64,000 bases of DNA from Perkinsus olseni (lineage: Eukaryota; Perkinsozoa; Perkinsida; Perkinsidae). Below, in pieces: positions 1-12,079 of this stretch. The position numbers and the translations under genes are program-made. Under the pieces are notes generated by a model. The model did not search any database. It was not told the DNA's origin and saw nothing but the letters and a program-made list of their open reading frames with translations. The stretch lies in NCBI GenBank assembly GCA_013115135.1, contig JABANP010000046.1, forward strand, positions 62,001 to 126,000, read 5' to 3'. Every line of letters begins with the position of its first letter. Within the stretch, counting starts at the first letter, position 1.

Positions 1-968
1 TTGCGAAATTCTCCGAAAGACGTAATTTCTCACCCCGGTTGATCTGCTTGAACTTCCCTCTCAGCCCGTCGAAGCTTTGCAGAAGATGACTGATTTTACA
101 GACCGGTACGACTTTGATAAACCGCCGCCGAGCAGGAGGCACCATCGTCATTCTGGAGTAAACAGGCTGAAGAACGGGGGGTGTCTTCTCGCATGGCATC
201 CTCGTTAGGCCGCGTCTTCCCAGCCGTCTTCATCGAGCCCGTCGTCACCACCGAGTTCTGACGCCCCTCTGGATGGTGTCCTCTCGGCAGCCTCCGCAGT
301 TGAGGTCCCACCCATGCCTAGTTTACCAGCAGAAGGAGACAAGGATGTAGTTAAGATAGGGATCAGGATGAGTAATGGCGAGAGGAAGAAGGCCGTGCTA
401 GGGAAGGAACAGTCGCTGGAGGTGCTAATGGGTGCCGGGTGAAGCCGCTTGACGGGGCTACTAACGATTCTGTGGTATTTCTGTCCAGAATCTTCATCGA
501 ATAGGGGGGCTCATTTCAATCATCGGCATGCCCATTTGGTGTAGATGGCGCAACCCTGGCATTGGCCAGTGTCATCGACGAAGCGCGATTTCTCTCGCGG
601 ATCCTTCTCGAGGATCGTTATGGCCGAATTAAAATATTGGGCCCGACTTCGCACGTACTGTTAACAAAAGCGCCCTGCGTGGTCCCGACGAGAGAGGCCA
701 CACGCCGTGCAAATCGTTCGACGCCCCTAATGGAGCGCATGCCCCAGTCGCGAGCATCCTAGCTTTGTCTTCCTGGGAACGGGTCTCAAGCAGTCAATCA
801 GCTCAGCAGTTATGGCAGCATATGACTCCAAATTACGTCGGGAGTGAGCTTCTGGATCGCCGTGCAATAAGGAGAATACTAGCTACTACTACAGCGTGAA
901 ATGAGGTCTTCTCTCGGCTGCTTTAAAAGGGCACGGAAAACGGAATTCTGTTTTGAAAAAAGTTCAAA
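1..968. other. No gene recognised
   Basis: Only short open frames without recognisable motifs occur on either strand. This could be the 3' part of an upstream gene or plain intergenic DNA. Confidence 0.4.
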
Positions 969-1304
969 ATGATCGGAGAAAGATTTAACTTGATCGGGAA
1001 ATGGTGTGGATTATCGGAAGATATTTGCTGCGAGCTCGGCTCGCAGCTGATAGTGACGGATATGTCGGCGAGTGTCTTATTTGTCCTCCTACCCCCTCTT
1101 GCTTCTGCTCAGGACCTCCTCGCTTTGGTAGCTAACTGGGAAGGCGTCAGCCTCTCGGCCTTCGATCTGAAGGAGTTGATGCCGCCTCCAGGCCGTAGTG
1201 TGAAGGAAATGCTGAAGAGAGAGAACACGACTGTTGGCAACTCGGACGTGAACGGATGCATGCTCACAGTGGTTTCGACTGAATCTAAAAAAGCTGATGA
1301 TTGA
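969..1304 (+). CDS. Small hypothetical ORF or exon
   Basis: An ATG opens a 111-residue frame with a mixed hydrophobic/acidic composition and a hydrophobic stretch near residues 32-50. I do not recognise a domain. It lies 165 bases before the start of the PIP kinase model and could be an independent small gene, an exon of an upstream gene, or chance. Confidence 0.25.
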   Translation: MIGERFNLIGKWCGLSEDICCELGSQLIVTDMSASVLFVLLPPLASAQDLLALVANWEGVSLSAFDLKELMPPPGRSVKEMLKRENTTVGNSDVNGCMLTVVSTESKKADD

Positions 1305-1469
1305 CTCCTCGATGACGATGCCCTCCGTCGTTTCTGCTTGCTGCGTGGTAATTACTATTCTAACCTACGTACAGGTGATCAGTGTTTGAGATGGAGACGG
1401 GTGTTGGAAAGAATGGCGTCAAGATCGCTTCGACGGTGACGAATTATCAACAGTTTTATCACCTTTACT

Positions 1470-4157
1470 ATGACAGAGTCTGTACGAGAAGGTTCTCAAG
1501 GGCCACCAGAGGACCAGACAGCAGAGGGTGATGTTCACGTGAACGATATCCGTATTGAAGAAGCTCATCCTAGTGATACGTCCCCGAACCGTCGGCGCTC
1601 AGCTTCAGAAAGGCGGCCGCGGACGAGCACCCTTGCTGGTGAGAGGAGCGGACGGTCGTACTCGACCGGGGCTCATCCTGTTGGTCGGGAGAACTCCTTG
1701 CCACAGCACAAGATGCTCATGGTAGCGTTGTGTGATGGGAAGTGGTGGAAGTGGTAGTGGTGAGCAGGTGCATATGAGTGACTCTCGGTTGTCGGCCAAC
1801 TTGAGTGCAGTCGATCCCGCATCAGCGGCAGCAGCGGCGTCCACTGGGGAGCCCATGCTCGGGTCGGTCGAATTAGCGGACAAGACCAGTGGGTCAGGCT
1901 CGCCGGCCGAACGTGATAGAGACAGCTCTGTGGACATGTCACCGGGCATCCACCGTGGTCAGCCTGGTGCGGCACGGTCTACTGCCGAGTTGTCGTTCTT
2001 GGTCCAGAAAGGTAGTCAGAGATGGGGTTCGGGGGATTCCCTCAGAGTTCTGGTGGTCAGGCATCCGAGGGGTACTGTCGCCAGGAGCCAGTGCCGTCAA
2101 GCGTCAAGGAGGCACTGTTACGAAGCAATATAGGGCCTCGGTAGGAAGGAGCTGTGGCATGAATGGTCGTGTCGTTTAGCCCATAGTCGTTCAGGTTGCT
2201 ACACTCGGTGCCAAAAGTCAGACGCGGTTCGAGTCCAAGGCCATCATACCTACATTTGATTTCAGCACGTACAAGGGAAGGACCTTCGCTAAGCTACGCC
2301 GGTGAGGTCCCGTCAGTCGCCTTCGTGCATCGACTCATCCCTCCGTGTTAGAGTGTTCGGCGTGACTGATGCGGAGCTGGTGTCCTCACTCTGTGACCAT
2401 CCTCTTCGGACCCAATCGGGTACAGGAGACGCTGGGAAGTCCGGCAGCATCTTCTGGTTTACTAGTGACTCCAAGTACGACCGGCCTTTAAATTTTTGTG
2501 GTTGTCGTCCACCCTCGGTGAGCAGGTATTTACTAAAGTCGATATCACGAAAAGAGTCCATACTGCTGCAGAACATAGTGGGCGATTATCTTAAACACTT
2601 CATCAAGTAAGCCGCGGCGCGGTGACGTTTTTTCCGGTATTTTGTTCCTCAGGAATTCCAACTCTATTTTATGTCGGTTTTTCGCACTGTTTAAAATCAA
2701 ACTTCAAGGTTTCAAGCGAAGTGAGTCATGCTGCTTCGCTCCGCTAAGAAATGTGGTTTGTTTTATCACTTTTGATGTCAGGCACGAGGTTTGTAGTAAT
2801 GAATAATATCTTCGGCGGGCTGTCGTGCCAGCGGAAGTATGATCTCAAGGGGACCACCGAGGACAGGTCGGTCGAGTTGGCGATCGAACCCGTCTATGCA
2901 GAGCACACTTCAGATACGTAGCACAGAATTCTGGCGTGGAGACGTCTCACGGGACGGGCAGGGGAGAGCATGCCGGTGGAGCTGATGGTGGCCAAGACAC
3001 CCCACGCTCTCCGAAGGTCCTCAAGGATCTCAACTTTTCTGGTCAGACTGTCATGTTGCCCGAGGTAACTTAGTCCTTCGTGTGCTGCTGCCCCCTCGAT
3101 GGCATGAGCAGGTCCTCTGTGCGGCTATCAAGTCGGCTATTGTTTATGACACCGAGTTCCTCATGAAACATAGAATTATGGACTACTCGCTCATCCTTGG
3201 CATCCACGAAACGACGGGTAGGCAGACCTTCGTGAGAATCTTACGGTGCGGGGGTCATCACTCGCATGGCAGATGTCGCAGCTGTGAAGGCACTGGTGGA
3301 CGCCGATCAAGTTGCCGCAGCCATTGTGGTGAGCGGCGGGTCAAGGCCTGCAGAGCGTTGGTCGATCATGGTTGATTGTTAGGTGTCCTCTGCTCCGGCC
3401 ACCCCTACTGCAGTGGCACCCCGTAGTCGCTTGTTTGAGTTGTATCAAGGAGGCGTGCCTGGCTGGGATGACGAGCGAGGTGAATTCTGCCTCTCACATT
3501 TCTTGGCCGATCACAGCCCAAAGATCCTTCCGCCATTCTTTTTGACGATCTAGAACTCCTCCTGCTTTGCACACGGATTCGACATGATACTAGCACTCGT
3601 GTGGTACTATATTCAAGTCGCTGTGGGAGATATTTTTTGGGATGATCAGGAGCGAAAGGCCTCTGCTGTTAGACCACCTGAGCCTTCCGCTGTGTCAGGT
3701 GTATGCATGGTGTACTACGTCGGTATAATTGATATCTTGCAACAGTACACTTTCAAGAAGCGAGCCGCTAGAGTGATGAAAAAATACACTATTGGGTGAG
3801 TGCCTCCTCCTCCTCCTCCTCATCGCCCCTGCGGCGCTCCCACTTGACTGTAGTTTGGTGAGTCGGTGTTTCCTCGTCAGATGCTTCCATGAGATTGATA
3901 CGGAGCCACCGGAATACTACCGGAACCGTTTTGTGAAATATCTCGACGAAAAGTTCGTTCCACTTTCGGATGCCGAGCTGTCAAAGAAACACGCGGAAGT
4001 CCCAGAAGTTCAGAGTTTTCTGATGGACCAGGCCGACCGGAAGAACGGGAAACGAGAAGTTTCTGCAAACCGAGTGAAGAGTGTCCTTCGACAGCAAGAA
4101 GCACAATCTGCTGCTGCAGCTGTGCGCGTAAATGACGATGACCATCGGGCAAACTAA
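1470..4157 (+). CDS. Phosphatidylinositol phosphate kinase (PIPK family)
   Basis: The enzyme phosphorylates phosphatidylinositol phosphates at the inner face of membranes. I can join 14 exons in phase: 1470-1721, 1768-2011, 2061-2140, 2195-2301, 2352-2474, 2526-2606, 2653-2720, 2782-2870, 2927-3064, 3112-3217, 3273-3328, 3383-3479, 3699-3795, 3881-4157. This gives 604 residues. The first ~190 residues are Ser/Gly/Ala-rich and probably disordered. The kinase core then shows GSIFWFTSD (glycine-rich part), the ATP-binding Lys in LLKSIS (about residue 273), FVVMNNIF, KYDLKG (about 337), the catalytic IMDYSL (Asp about 418) and the metal-binding GIID (Asp about 492). All introns are GT-AG and 46-61 bases except one of 219 bases (3480-3698), which might hide a small exon. 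The start could lie further upstream. PIP5K cannot be told from PIP4K by eye because the activation loop is unusual. Confidence 0.9.
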
Positions 4158-4497
4158 CGCTGTTACTCAGCTAGTTTTCCATTTCGTACCATTTTGTGTG
4201 ATGACGTGCACTACAGAGCTTCGGCGTTTGGCCGCTGGGCGTACCATTTTGTGTGAGGTGCCTTCGGCACTCCGCTGCCATCATCGTCGTCGTTGCGCAG
4301 GATGTCTCTTGTGCGTAGATTGTGTTCAGTAGTTGCCGTCTGACGGAGTGATATTTATCATTGTTATGCTCCTTGCCTTGTTTGAGTGGGTCAATGCGGT
4401 CTATGAACCAACCGTGCGAAGTAGAGGGCACTAACACGAGACGAGGATTTCACAGCACACGGTGCGGCATCTAATTGGTAAAGCATGCAGACAGCGG
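4158..4497. other. Intergenic, nothing seen
   Basis: Lies between the convergent ends of the PIP kinase gene and the putative minus-strand gene. No feature is supported. Confidence 0.4.
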
Positions 4498-5650
4498 CTA
4501 TTCAGCATTCTCCTCGGGTGACGCTTGACTTTCTTCGGGCGGACCCGGGTTTTCCTCTGTTTTTTCTTCTGGTACTTCGGCTGATTTTCTTTCCGGTGAT
4601 TCGATCGCCGAAGCCACAGCATGTCGCAGCTGATCCGTTGGCCCTGAGAGACGGTTCAATAATCATTAAACGACTAACATGACCTACTTGCTGTGTACGC
4701 AACTACGAAGGCAAGCATGATGACACTACCGTCGAAAGCATCCGGACCGGGCGAGGTGTCTAGGTCTGATCTCAAAGGTTCAAATATGCGCAGCGGAGAG
4801 AACGTCGTGTACCAATTCTGAAGTCGTCCGTTGAAGACCCTTCTTGGAATTCTGTGCAAGTGAGCGTGAAGTGACGATGTGAAACCGTGTAAGCCTTTTT
4901 AGTGGCGTCACTGGCATCTGTCACTTCTGAAATGAGCGCGCGAGTGCTCGCCAAAAGCAATCTGCGCCGTTCTACGCAGAGTGTCATGTTTCTGATCTTT
5001 GCCGCACTTGACCTTGACACTAAGCTGACTTGCGTTGATGGAGTCTCTTCCCTTGCCGTTACACTTCACTTCAACCTACACCCACACTCCAGTGGCGGGC
5101 AGAGTTGATGAGCCTACCTTCGCAGTGGTCGAGCCTGCCTTGTTCATAACGCGAGCCTTCACTTGCGCTGCCCAGCCACTTTCTGATACTTTCACTTCGG
5201 GCGAAGCGATTTCCACGGTTCCCAGCGTTTCTCGGGTGCCGCCAGAATGATCGGAGGAAGCCTTCCCTGCATAGAGGCTATGGGAACCGAGTCATCATCA
5301 TCAGCCTACAGCGTGAATGTTTTGTCGTCAGTGGCGGTATTTTGGTCGGTTTTCGACCGAGACCGCTGCGTCGACGACTGTTTCACGAATTCAAGCCACT
5401 CGATGTCATCTGTCGTATATGTCTTGTAGTTCGACGAGTATCTGAGGAGAGCACCTGAGCTTGCGGTTGGTCCCGGGTTCGATCCCACGGCCCAGCTCTC
5501 TGTATGTGGCACTTGACGGGCTTCTTGGAGTCGGGTAGGGCAGTCCCGTCGCCGGTTAGCTTGCGGGGAGCAGATTCACAGCACTGAGCGTTGCCCATAA
5601 AACACACTAACACGGACTATCTGCTACGTTCACTGCTGCGCTCGGCGGTG
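4498..5650 (-). CDS. Putative multi-exon gene with an acidic Glu/Ser/Pro tail
   Basis: The best part is a last exon at 4498-4643 on the minus strand. It follows a good acceptor (CTCTCAG) and encodes a strongly Glu/Pro/Ser/Lys-rich tail with repeated PEE-type motifs, ending in TAG. Upstream, open minus-strand segments of similar charged, low-complexity composition occur at about 5120-5260 (VEIASPEVKVSESGW) and 5280-5420, with plausible GT-AG borders. I cannot join all exons in phase and recognise no domain. Function unknown; the existence of the gene is an inference from composition and splice sites. Confidence 0.4.
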
Positions 5651-6215
5651 CGCTCAGTCTCGAAGCATTTCGATTAGAATGGCGGGCGCGATTAGCTTTG
5701 GCTCCGTGAGGACTAGCGAAACCTTCAACCTCATCGTTCGTCATGTTCAAGGTCCCTGTATTGGACTTGTAATCGCGGAATCGCTGCGCCCCACTTTCAG
5801 ACGGTCATCATCACTGTGTCTTCCTCAACTTCAACTCCGCAGGGGACATTCTTTGTGTTGCGGGCTAGCCTACTGCGCATCAAGATGCATTGTGATACGC
5901 TAACGTTGCCCTGTTGTGGATGATAGAAGGCGGGGACATCGCGGGTTGCCTTAAGAACCGCGTACAGTCGTTGTTAGAAGAATAGTTATTCGACTGCGAG
6001 GGAGCCTGTCGACCTTTCAAGTAGTTGAGGTACTTTAGTGAAGAAAAAGGGGGACTTCTAGCAAGACTAGGGCATGCTAATAGGAGATAGGACCCTGCCT
6101 TGTTCCTGGGCTAGTCTGGTTTCGATCAGCATTTTGTGGGGTGTTCTAAGTGGCTAATTTGGGTAAGGGATGGTATGCGGTTTATATAGTGATTTTAACA
6201 CCAATTCTTTACGAT
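5651..6215. other. Likely promoter/5' region of the first cyclin gene
   Basis: No gene or recognisable motif. The in-frame sequence upstream of the chosen ATG at 6216 continues open to 6150, so a further 5' exon cannot be excluded. Confidence 0.3.
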
Positions 6216-8145
6216 ATGTTAGTAACCCTAGCAGAACAGCGGAATGACATGATTCCCGTTGGTGGCGGTTCATTAAAGGTGGACGCTGCTCATTACGTGA
6301 CATCTCGAAATGGCGGAAGAAAATTGCTGCGCCGTGGCCATGTGGATTATCATGGTGGTAGTGCACGTGTAGATAGCCGCTTGGCAGCCCGGTGGCTGCT
6401 GCCGACCTCTCACAACAGTTGTGGCCTTGGGAACTCTCAACGACATCTCCGGTTGAGTTCGCGAGACAGCGTGGAGGTAGATACTCTAAATGGGACGTAT
6501 ATGTCCGCAGTGCCCTATGAAGCCCATTGGCCTGCTGCTGGCCTCTGCTGGCAACTACCGGCACTCTCGCAACATGATGGGCAGCAGGTGGTCTGGGGTC
6601 CTCCCTTGACAACGTCGACGACGACGACGACAGGCAGTCTGTTGTGGCAGTACCTTCAACCAGCGCTATTGCCTTGGCCGTATATGGTCTTGGACCCCCA
6701 CAACCATCATGCACTGATCTACCCTTGTGCTAGCCATTACCACCATCATCATCAGCCTTCTTATGGGGCCGTGCATAGCAGTGGAAGCGGCCCTTTTGTT
6801 TCCAGCGGTATCGCTTATAACGGCCGTGTGCCGCGCTGTGCTACTACTATTGTTCCTTCATTAAGTGATGATGAATACGAGGAGAAGACGGATGTCGGCT
6901 CCTATGGCCACATGTACACTCCTGACAATGGTGAGAAGCTTCGGCCACGATTCGGGCGAAAATTATAGCGCTTTATTATTCAGGTCCCGACGACGGGTGC
7001 AACAGCGTTGCTCTAGAGGCGCCCGTGGATGATGAAGACAACATCTTCGTAAGTGCTGTTGTTGTGAGTGAGAGCCCTCTATTCTCGGATGGTCAGCTCC
7101 GAGGCCTGATGACAATTCTGGCAAGCATGATGGAGATAGGTGATGAGATGGAGAGGCAGAGATTGCTTGATCATCGTCCCGTCAGCCATGCGGAGTTCAC
7201 AGGAACCTATACACCTTGTAAGTGGGCGCGGGCTGGTGATGAGCGTCCGCCTGGGGTGAATGTAGGTTATCTTGTGTTTCCTGAGTCGGTCGTGCTGTTG
7301 GCTATCGAATGGCTACGCTCATGTCAGGCATATCAGTGTGGAATTATCTGCAGCGACTATCCAAATTCTTCCACTGCTCATCGGAATGTTTCGTATTAGC
7401 ATTAGTCTACCTGGACCGGGCTGTGAAGGCCACAGCCGCCACGACGGTTCCCTTATACGTCACCAGTTACAACGTTCACAGGTAAGCCGACCTGTTATTA
7501 TATATCAGTTCAAACGGCGTATCTTTTTCAGACTATTCTTGACTTCTCTCGTACTTGCTGTCAAGTTCAACGATGATTTCTACTATTCGAATAGAAGATA
7601 CGCAGAGGTCGGATGTTTGACTTCGACGGCGGAGCTGAATGGCTTAGAGGCCATCATGCTCAAGCTTGTTGGTGAGTTGTCTTATTCAATGCTATTCAAT
7701 CTCGTAATCTAGACCCGGGATAATACTCGACTATTCGCGAATCGCGGATCGCGAACTACCAGGCGCTCGGCGCCCCGATATTTTCGGTTTTTTCGGTTGT
7801 GAATGTTTGACGCCAGTTGGCGTTGAAAGTACATTGAGGAAGCTCTGAGCATGTTATTTTGTCTCAGTGTTCTCGCTCTACGTTGGATTGTTATTTGTCT
7901 CAGACTTCTCGCTCTATGTTGGATCAGAAGAGTATGTATGCTACTGGAAGCTCATCTTCAGTGTGAGCCCGGCAGCAGCGGCGGCGCCACCACTGTCAGC
8001 TCCTTTACCAAAATCATCGTTACACGGTATCGAGGACGATGAAATCCGTTTGAGTCGAAGCTGCAGTGAATCTACCGCTACTTCATGGACTCTGGATGAC
8101 GCTGATGATTCTGTTATGACGAAGTCAGATGACCAAAGACACTAA
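6216..8145 (+). CDS. PHO80-type cyclin, copy 1
   Basis: A cyclin that would bind and activate a cyclin-dependent kinase. Six exons join in phase: 6216-6930, 6984-7048, 7097-7217, 7328-7481, 7532-7671, 7904-8145, for 478 residues. The first exon (~240 residues) is low-complexity and rich in His, Tyr and Gly, with no known domain. The cyclin box follows: ISVWNYLQRLSKFF, CFVLALVYLDRAV, LFLTSLVLAVKFNDDFYYSN, RRYAEVG, ELNGLEAIML, FSLYVGSEEY. This is the pattern of Pho80/PCL and plant U-type cyclins. The C-terminus is Ser/Asp-rich. It is paralogous to the cyclin at 10447-12079. The last intron has a duplicated in-frame acceptor (7867 or 7903), so a form 12 residues longer is possible. The start codon is the first ATG in the open frame and is uncertain. 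Confidence 0.85.
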
Positions 8146-10446
8146 AAATGGCCCTGTACTTGGGCCGCAATGAATTGCTTAGCTCGAACACTGCTGGTCA
8201 ACCATTATCTTCCGAGTGACGATGCACTCTAGGCTGCCCCTCAGTTCTTATCGGCGCTCTAATGCGCTGATGATTTTGTCTTTGGGCGTTGGAAGTGTTC
8301 ATGTAACTGTTGCTGTAATCTTATTACGTGAAGTTTGTCGTCGTCGTTCTTCGGTAGTACTATTTTGTCGCTGTCTTTGTCAACTACAACATCATCGTCA
8401 TCATCCAGACCAGTAGCAGGCGTATCTGTATCTTTGTATCAATACTACAATTTATTTAACTACTAAGACGCTGATCGAATGATAATTGCGAATAGCTAGA
8501 TTACTGCGCAAAGTGTGGGGAGTGATCCCCTATCTCACTCATCAGTGTTTCTCAATCATCCCTGCGGTGGTGGTCACGCTTGTCTGTATTACTTCCTTAT
8601 ATTCTGCATCCCTAGAGGGATGTTTGATGAGATAACGCCATGATCATCACCACCACGACGACGATAGTGATAGTGCTTCGTAGCGAGCATGCTTACTACA
8701 GATCTTCTGCGTCGACCACAGCGTTGGTAGAAGGCCTTGTTATCAACAGGAGAGGCCACTGGCCCTTCTGTGACGAGTAGAATATTTAATAGGCGTTTAA
8801 TAATGGTATCATATGATGATTGATAGCTGTCACATTTCGATACATGTTATTATTTCAGAATCAATGCATTGCTTTTCGAACTCTTTTCATTTTCCCGTAA
8901 CACTTGTTGTTGATCCCGGTTCGGAAACTAATTCCCTACCGGGTAAACTCCACGAACATCGTCTCCCCTTTGGTCTCGAGCTTCTCATAGTAGTAGACGG
9001 TCCTCCGTTGTGTTCGGCAACTTCAGCAGCAGTTGCGCCATATCAGATGCACGGCTACCCTTTTCCATGTATTTCGATATTATTCGACCGTGTTATCATG
9101 ATGGCGTGCTGCTGCATTGCCTGATCACAACTTAACCACAGGCGATGAGCAGCAGCAGCAGAGCCTAGAAGCCCTCTGTTGGCTGCTCACCACCTTTTCT
9201 CCTCTGTTATGCTTGCGTATCTATTATCATAGTCAAAAGAGTCTATGCTGTTTGTTTTCTCTATTTTGCGTTTTGGTAGTCTATCCTGTCGTCTGCGTGA
9301 AGCAGGCAATTTTATTTATACTGTCGACGTAGGTCTCCTAGTTATACGTAGGATGGCCGATACTCCACTCTCACTTCTGTCTGAGGTTAACCACTATCTG
9401 TATCGACGGTCTTACTACCTACCACAACTCTCTTCTGGGCCTCCAGTAGCAGGCCATGCGCTGGTAGTAACCTGCCATGGCAGCTCCGTGAGTTGTCCCG
9501 TATCTACTCCAACTCGCCATGCTTCGCTCGGTAGTATCAGCGGACCAAAGTGGCCTTCTTAGTTCCATGGGGCGTGCTGCTGTGTACTACGATGCTTCAA
9601 TTGTGCTACTGCTGTTACTGAGGTCATCTTATCTTTTGGGGTGGAGTATATGCCTTTGAAGAGTATTGAAAAACAGTCTCTTGTTCTACTGGATGGTGAT
9701 TCTGTCACGCATTGCAGCACTGTACTTCTTCTCACTCCTGCCAGCTCTTGCGTGAGGCCCTCAGCATCACCTGCTGTTGGGCTCTTCTGTGATTCCTCCA
9801 TCCCGTATGAATGAGAGAGGTTGGCGGCGGATGGCTTGTGAACGGGTCTGATCGTGTCGGTCATGGTTGGGCCTCCCACCGGTTGTCATGAACCATTGGA
9901 GTGCTAGTAACATAAAAGAGTTTATTGTTAACCCAGCTCAGAGTAGCTGGTTCTGCTGTAGTAATGTCGTAATCAATGCTCATTCTCCCTCAGCCTCTTT
10001 GTCGAGGCCCTGGTACGGCTTTTTCGATACTCGGTGGTGGTTGCCCAGCCCGCGACGGGTCGCCTGTCACGGCAGAGGCTCATAGGTGATTAAGCACACA
10101 CTGGATCCATAGGTGCCTATCGTCAATGACTACTATTACTATCATCGGTATTATCGTCATTGTTGATGCAGACTTTTCAATACCTGAAGGGCTCTTGAGT
10201 TCATTAATGACTGAGGTATTCGGTTCGACCGTGGCCGCATTGTTCCCCCCCCGTTGGCCGTCTGTGCTGTGGAATATGCTCCCGGGAAGATTGGGTGAAT
10301 CGGGCGAATTACGAGGGACTCATCAGTTCTCACTTTGTAGTCGGTCATGAGACCATCATTTGAAACTTGTTAATCGCAATAGTTCTGCTGTGTGGCATTG
10401 CAGGTTTTCTCCTCCTCCTTCTTCGACTGTCGCCTGCTTTCGGAAC
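8146..10446. other. Long gap between the two cyclin genes
   Basis: 2.3 kb without a recognisable gene on either strand. There are several CAT/ATC-rich low-complexity patches (around 8340-8410 and 8636-8665). The open frames present have no domain-like content. The last part may contain the promoter or a 5' exon of the second cyclin. Confidence 0.4.
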
Positions 10447-12079
10447 ATGTCTGCTACGGCCTTCGTCCCATCCCGCCCTTGGATCAACAGCAACGACGGC
10501 GAAAAGTTTTTTCAAACGGGGCATCGACAGACTGCCAGCCGAGCCTCCAGTCGGCGACTGCGAAGGCATTCCACTATGGTTGCAGCAGAGGCTAACTTCA
10601 ACCGGCGCGAGAGACCTGAAGGCGCTATGGCGGCTTGCTGCAGCATTCCGTCATCTTCATACGCTTCTCACAATGATAGGCGGATACGAGCTTCGACTAG
10701 AGCAAAGGCCTATGTCTCTCGAGCTGTTCTCAGCGTGACTACGTCACCTGAGAGTAAGTTCAGCCGGAGTTCGCTTGGTCGAGGCTGGTTGGCGGCTGTT
10801 CTAGTGGGTTGTTGATCTTCATTGCTTTCCAGGTCCGGACGCAAGTGGGCCGAGTACAAAAGCATCCACTCAACCTTGGCCGAGTCCTTCGACTGGGATA
10901 AGCTCTGATGACTCCGCTAGTTCGCAGACTGAGGGTTGTTGTCCTCGGTCATCACATGATGCCACTGAGTATGCTGACGGCCTCCTCCCTCGGGAAGTCC
11001 CGGATAGGACGGATATTGACTGCTTTGTAGGCATAGCTCACTCGAACCTCAGTGCTACTCTGTTCCGCGCCCCGGTATGCTCTTCTATTCCCGTTAAGCC
11101 CGGAGTTGCTCGATGATATAATCTCACGTCTTCGGTAATCGCGTTGTTCTCAGTTGCCTTCTCTGAGCAAGGTCTTGGACCATCTTATCGTTTTGGGGGA
11201 GGAGAGGGAGAAGACCATGAGAAGGAAGCCGGCGCGGTCGCGATTTCACTCGGTCACTGTTCCAAGTAGGTCAAAGCGCAGCATGGATCACGCTCCGTAT
11301 TTTCTGCTGCTGTCCGACAGATATCACAGTTTCCGACTACCTCTTACGATTGTCGAAGTTTTTTCACTGCTCTGGAGAGTGCTTTGTGATTGCTTTGGTG
11401 TATTTGGATCGGGCAGTGAAGGAGTCATCATATTCGGCGAGTTTGGCGGACGCCGAAGAAGAGAAAGAGTCCTCGCCATTTAATATTACCCGCTTGAATG
11501 TACACAGGTGAGGCCCTGGGCAGCTCTATAGTTGAGCAATCGAATTGACAAGGGCCCTTTGGAGCACCTAGCTGCCGCGTAGTTTTTCGGTTCCAGCGAA
11601 AGAGAATGACTCGGAGTCATTGGTAGTAGAGCAGTAGTGTAGGCTAGAGTTCTCTGTCACACCGGTGGTTCCTGCGTAATCCGACGCCATAGGGCTCGTT
11701 ATCGTACAAGCAGCACGCTGAGTCGATCTCGAGCGGCTATGGGAGTGGCGGTCCGATGATGCTGTGTGGGCATTACTGGTTACGTATCCTGTTAAGGTTG
11801 CTGCTGACAGCATTAACGCTAGCGGCCAAGTATTATGACGATTGCTACTATGCAAATAAGAGATACGCTGAAGTGGGAGGGGTATCCACGAGGGAGTTGA
11901 ACTCGTTGGAAGCATCTTTCCTCGATATGATTCGTAAGTCCCAGGTTCGAACCTCTGTTTCGGCACTTTTTCAATCAGATTACCGTTTATACGTAGCACC
12001 GGAAGAGTACGTTGCCTACAAGGAGCAGGTGGAGAACGTATCGAGGCCTCTCCCCGGCGAGGCGTCTTATGGGGAATAA
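10447..12079 (+). CDS. PHO80-type cyclin, copy 2
   Basis: Six exons join in phase: 10447-10753, 10833-11074, 11154-11265, 11321-11507, 11797-11933, 11979-12079, for 361 residues. The N-terminal ~180 residues are Ser/Arg-rich and look disordered. The cyclin box reads LSKVLDHLI, RFHSVTVPNITVSDYLLRL, SKFFHCSGECFVIALVYLDRAV, then LLLTALTLAAKYYDDCYYAN, KRYAEVGG, ELNSLEASFL and YRLYVAPEEY. It keeps the GGVST motif typical of this family, where copy 1 has lost it. A 22-residue Ser/Glu/Ala insert sits between the two halves of the box. Intron 11508-11796 (289 bases) is much longer than the others and ends in a less typical TAAG. The frame stays open upstream of the ATG to 10360. Confidence 0.85.

Noticed and set aside
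5455..5505. B-box-like GGTTCGATCCC with tRNA-like surroundings
   Set aside because: No acceptor or D stem can be paired around it. At most an old tRNA or SINE scrap, or chance.
8146..10446. CAT/ATC-rich tracts considered as a minisatellite
   Set aside because: Short, irregular and scattered; no repeated unit can be defined.
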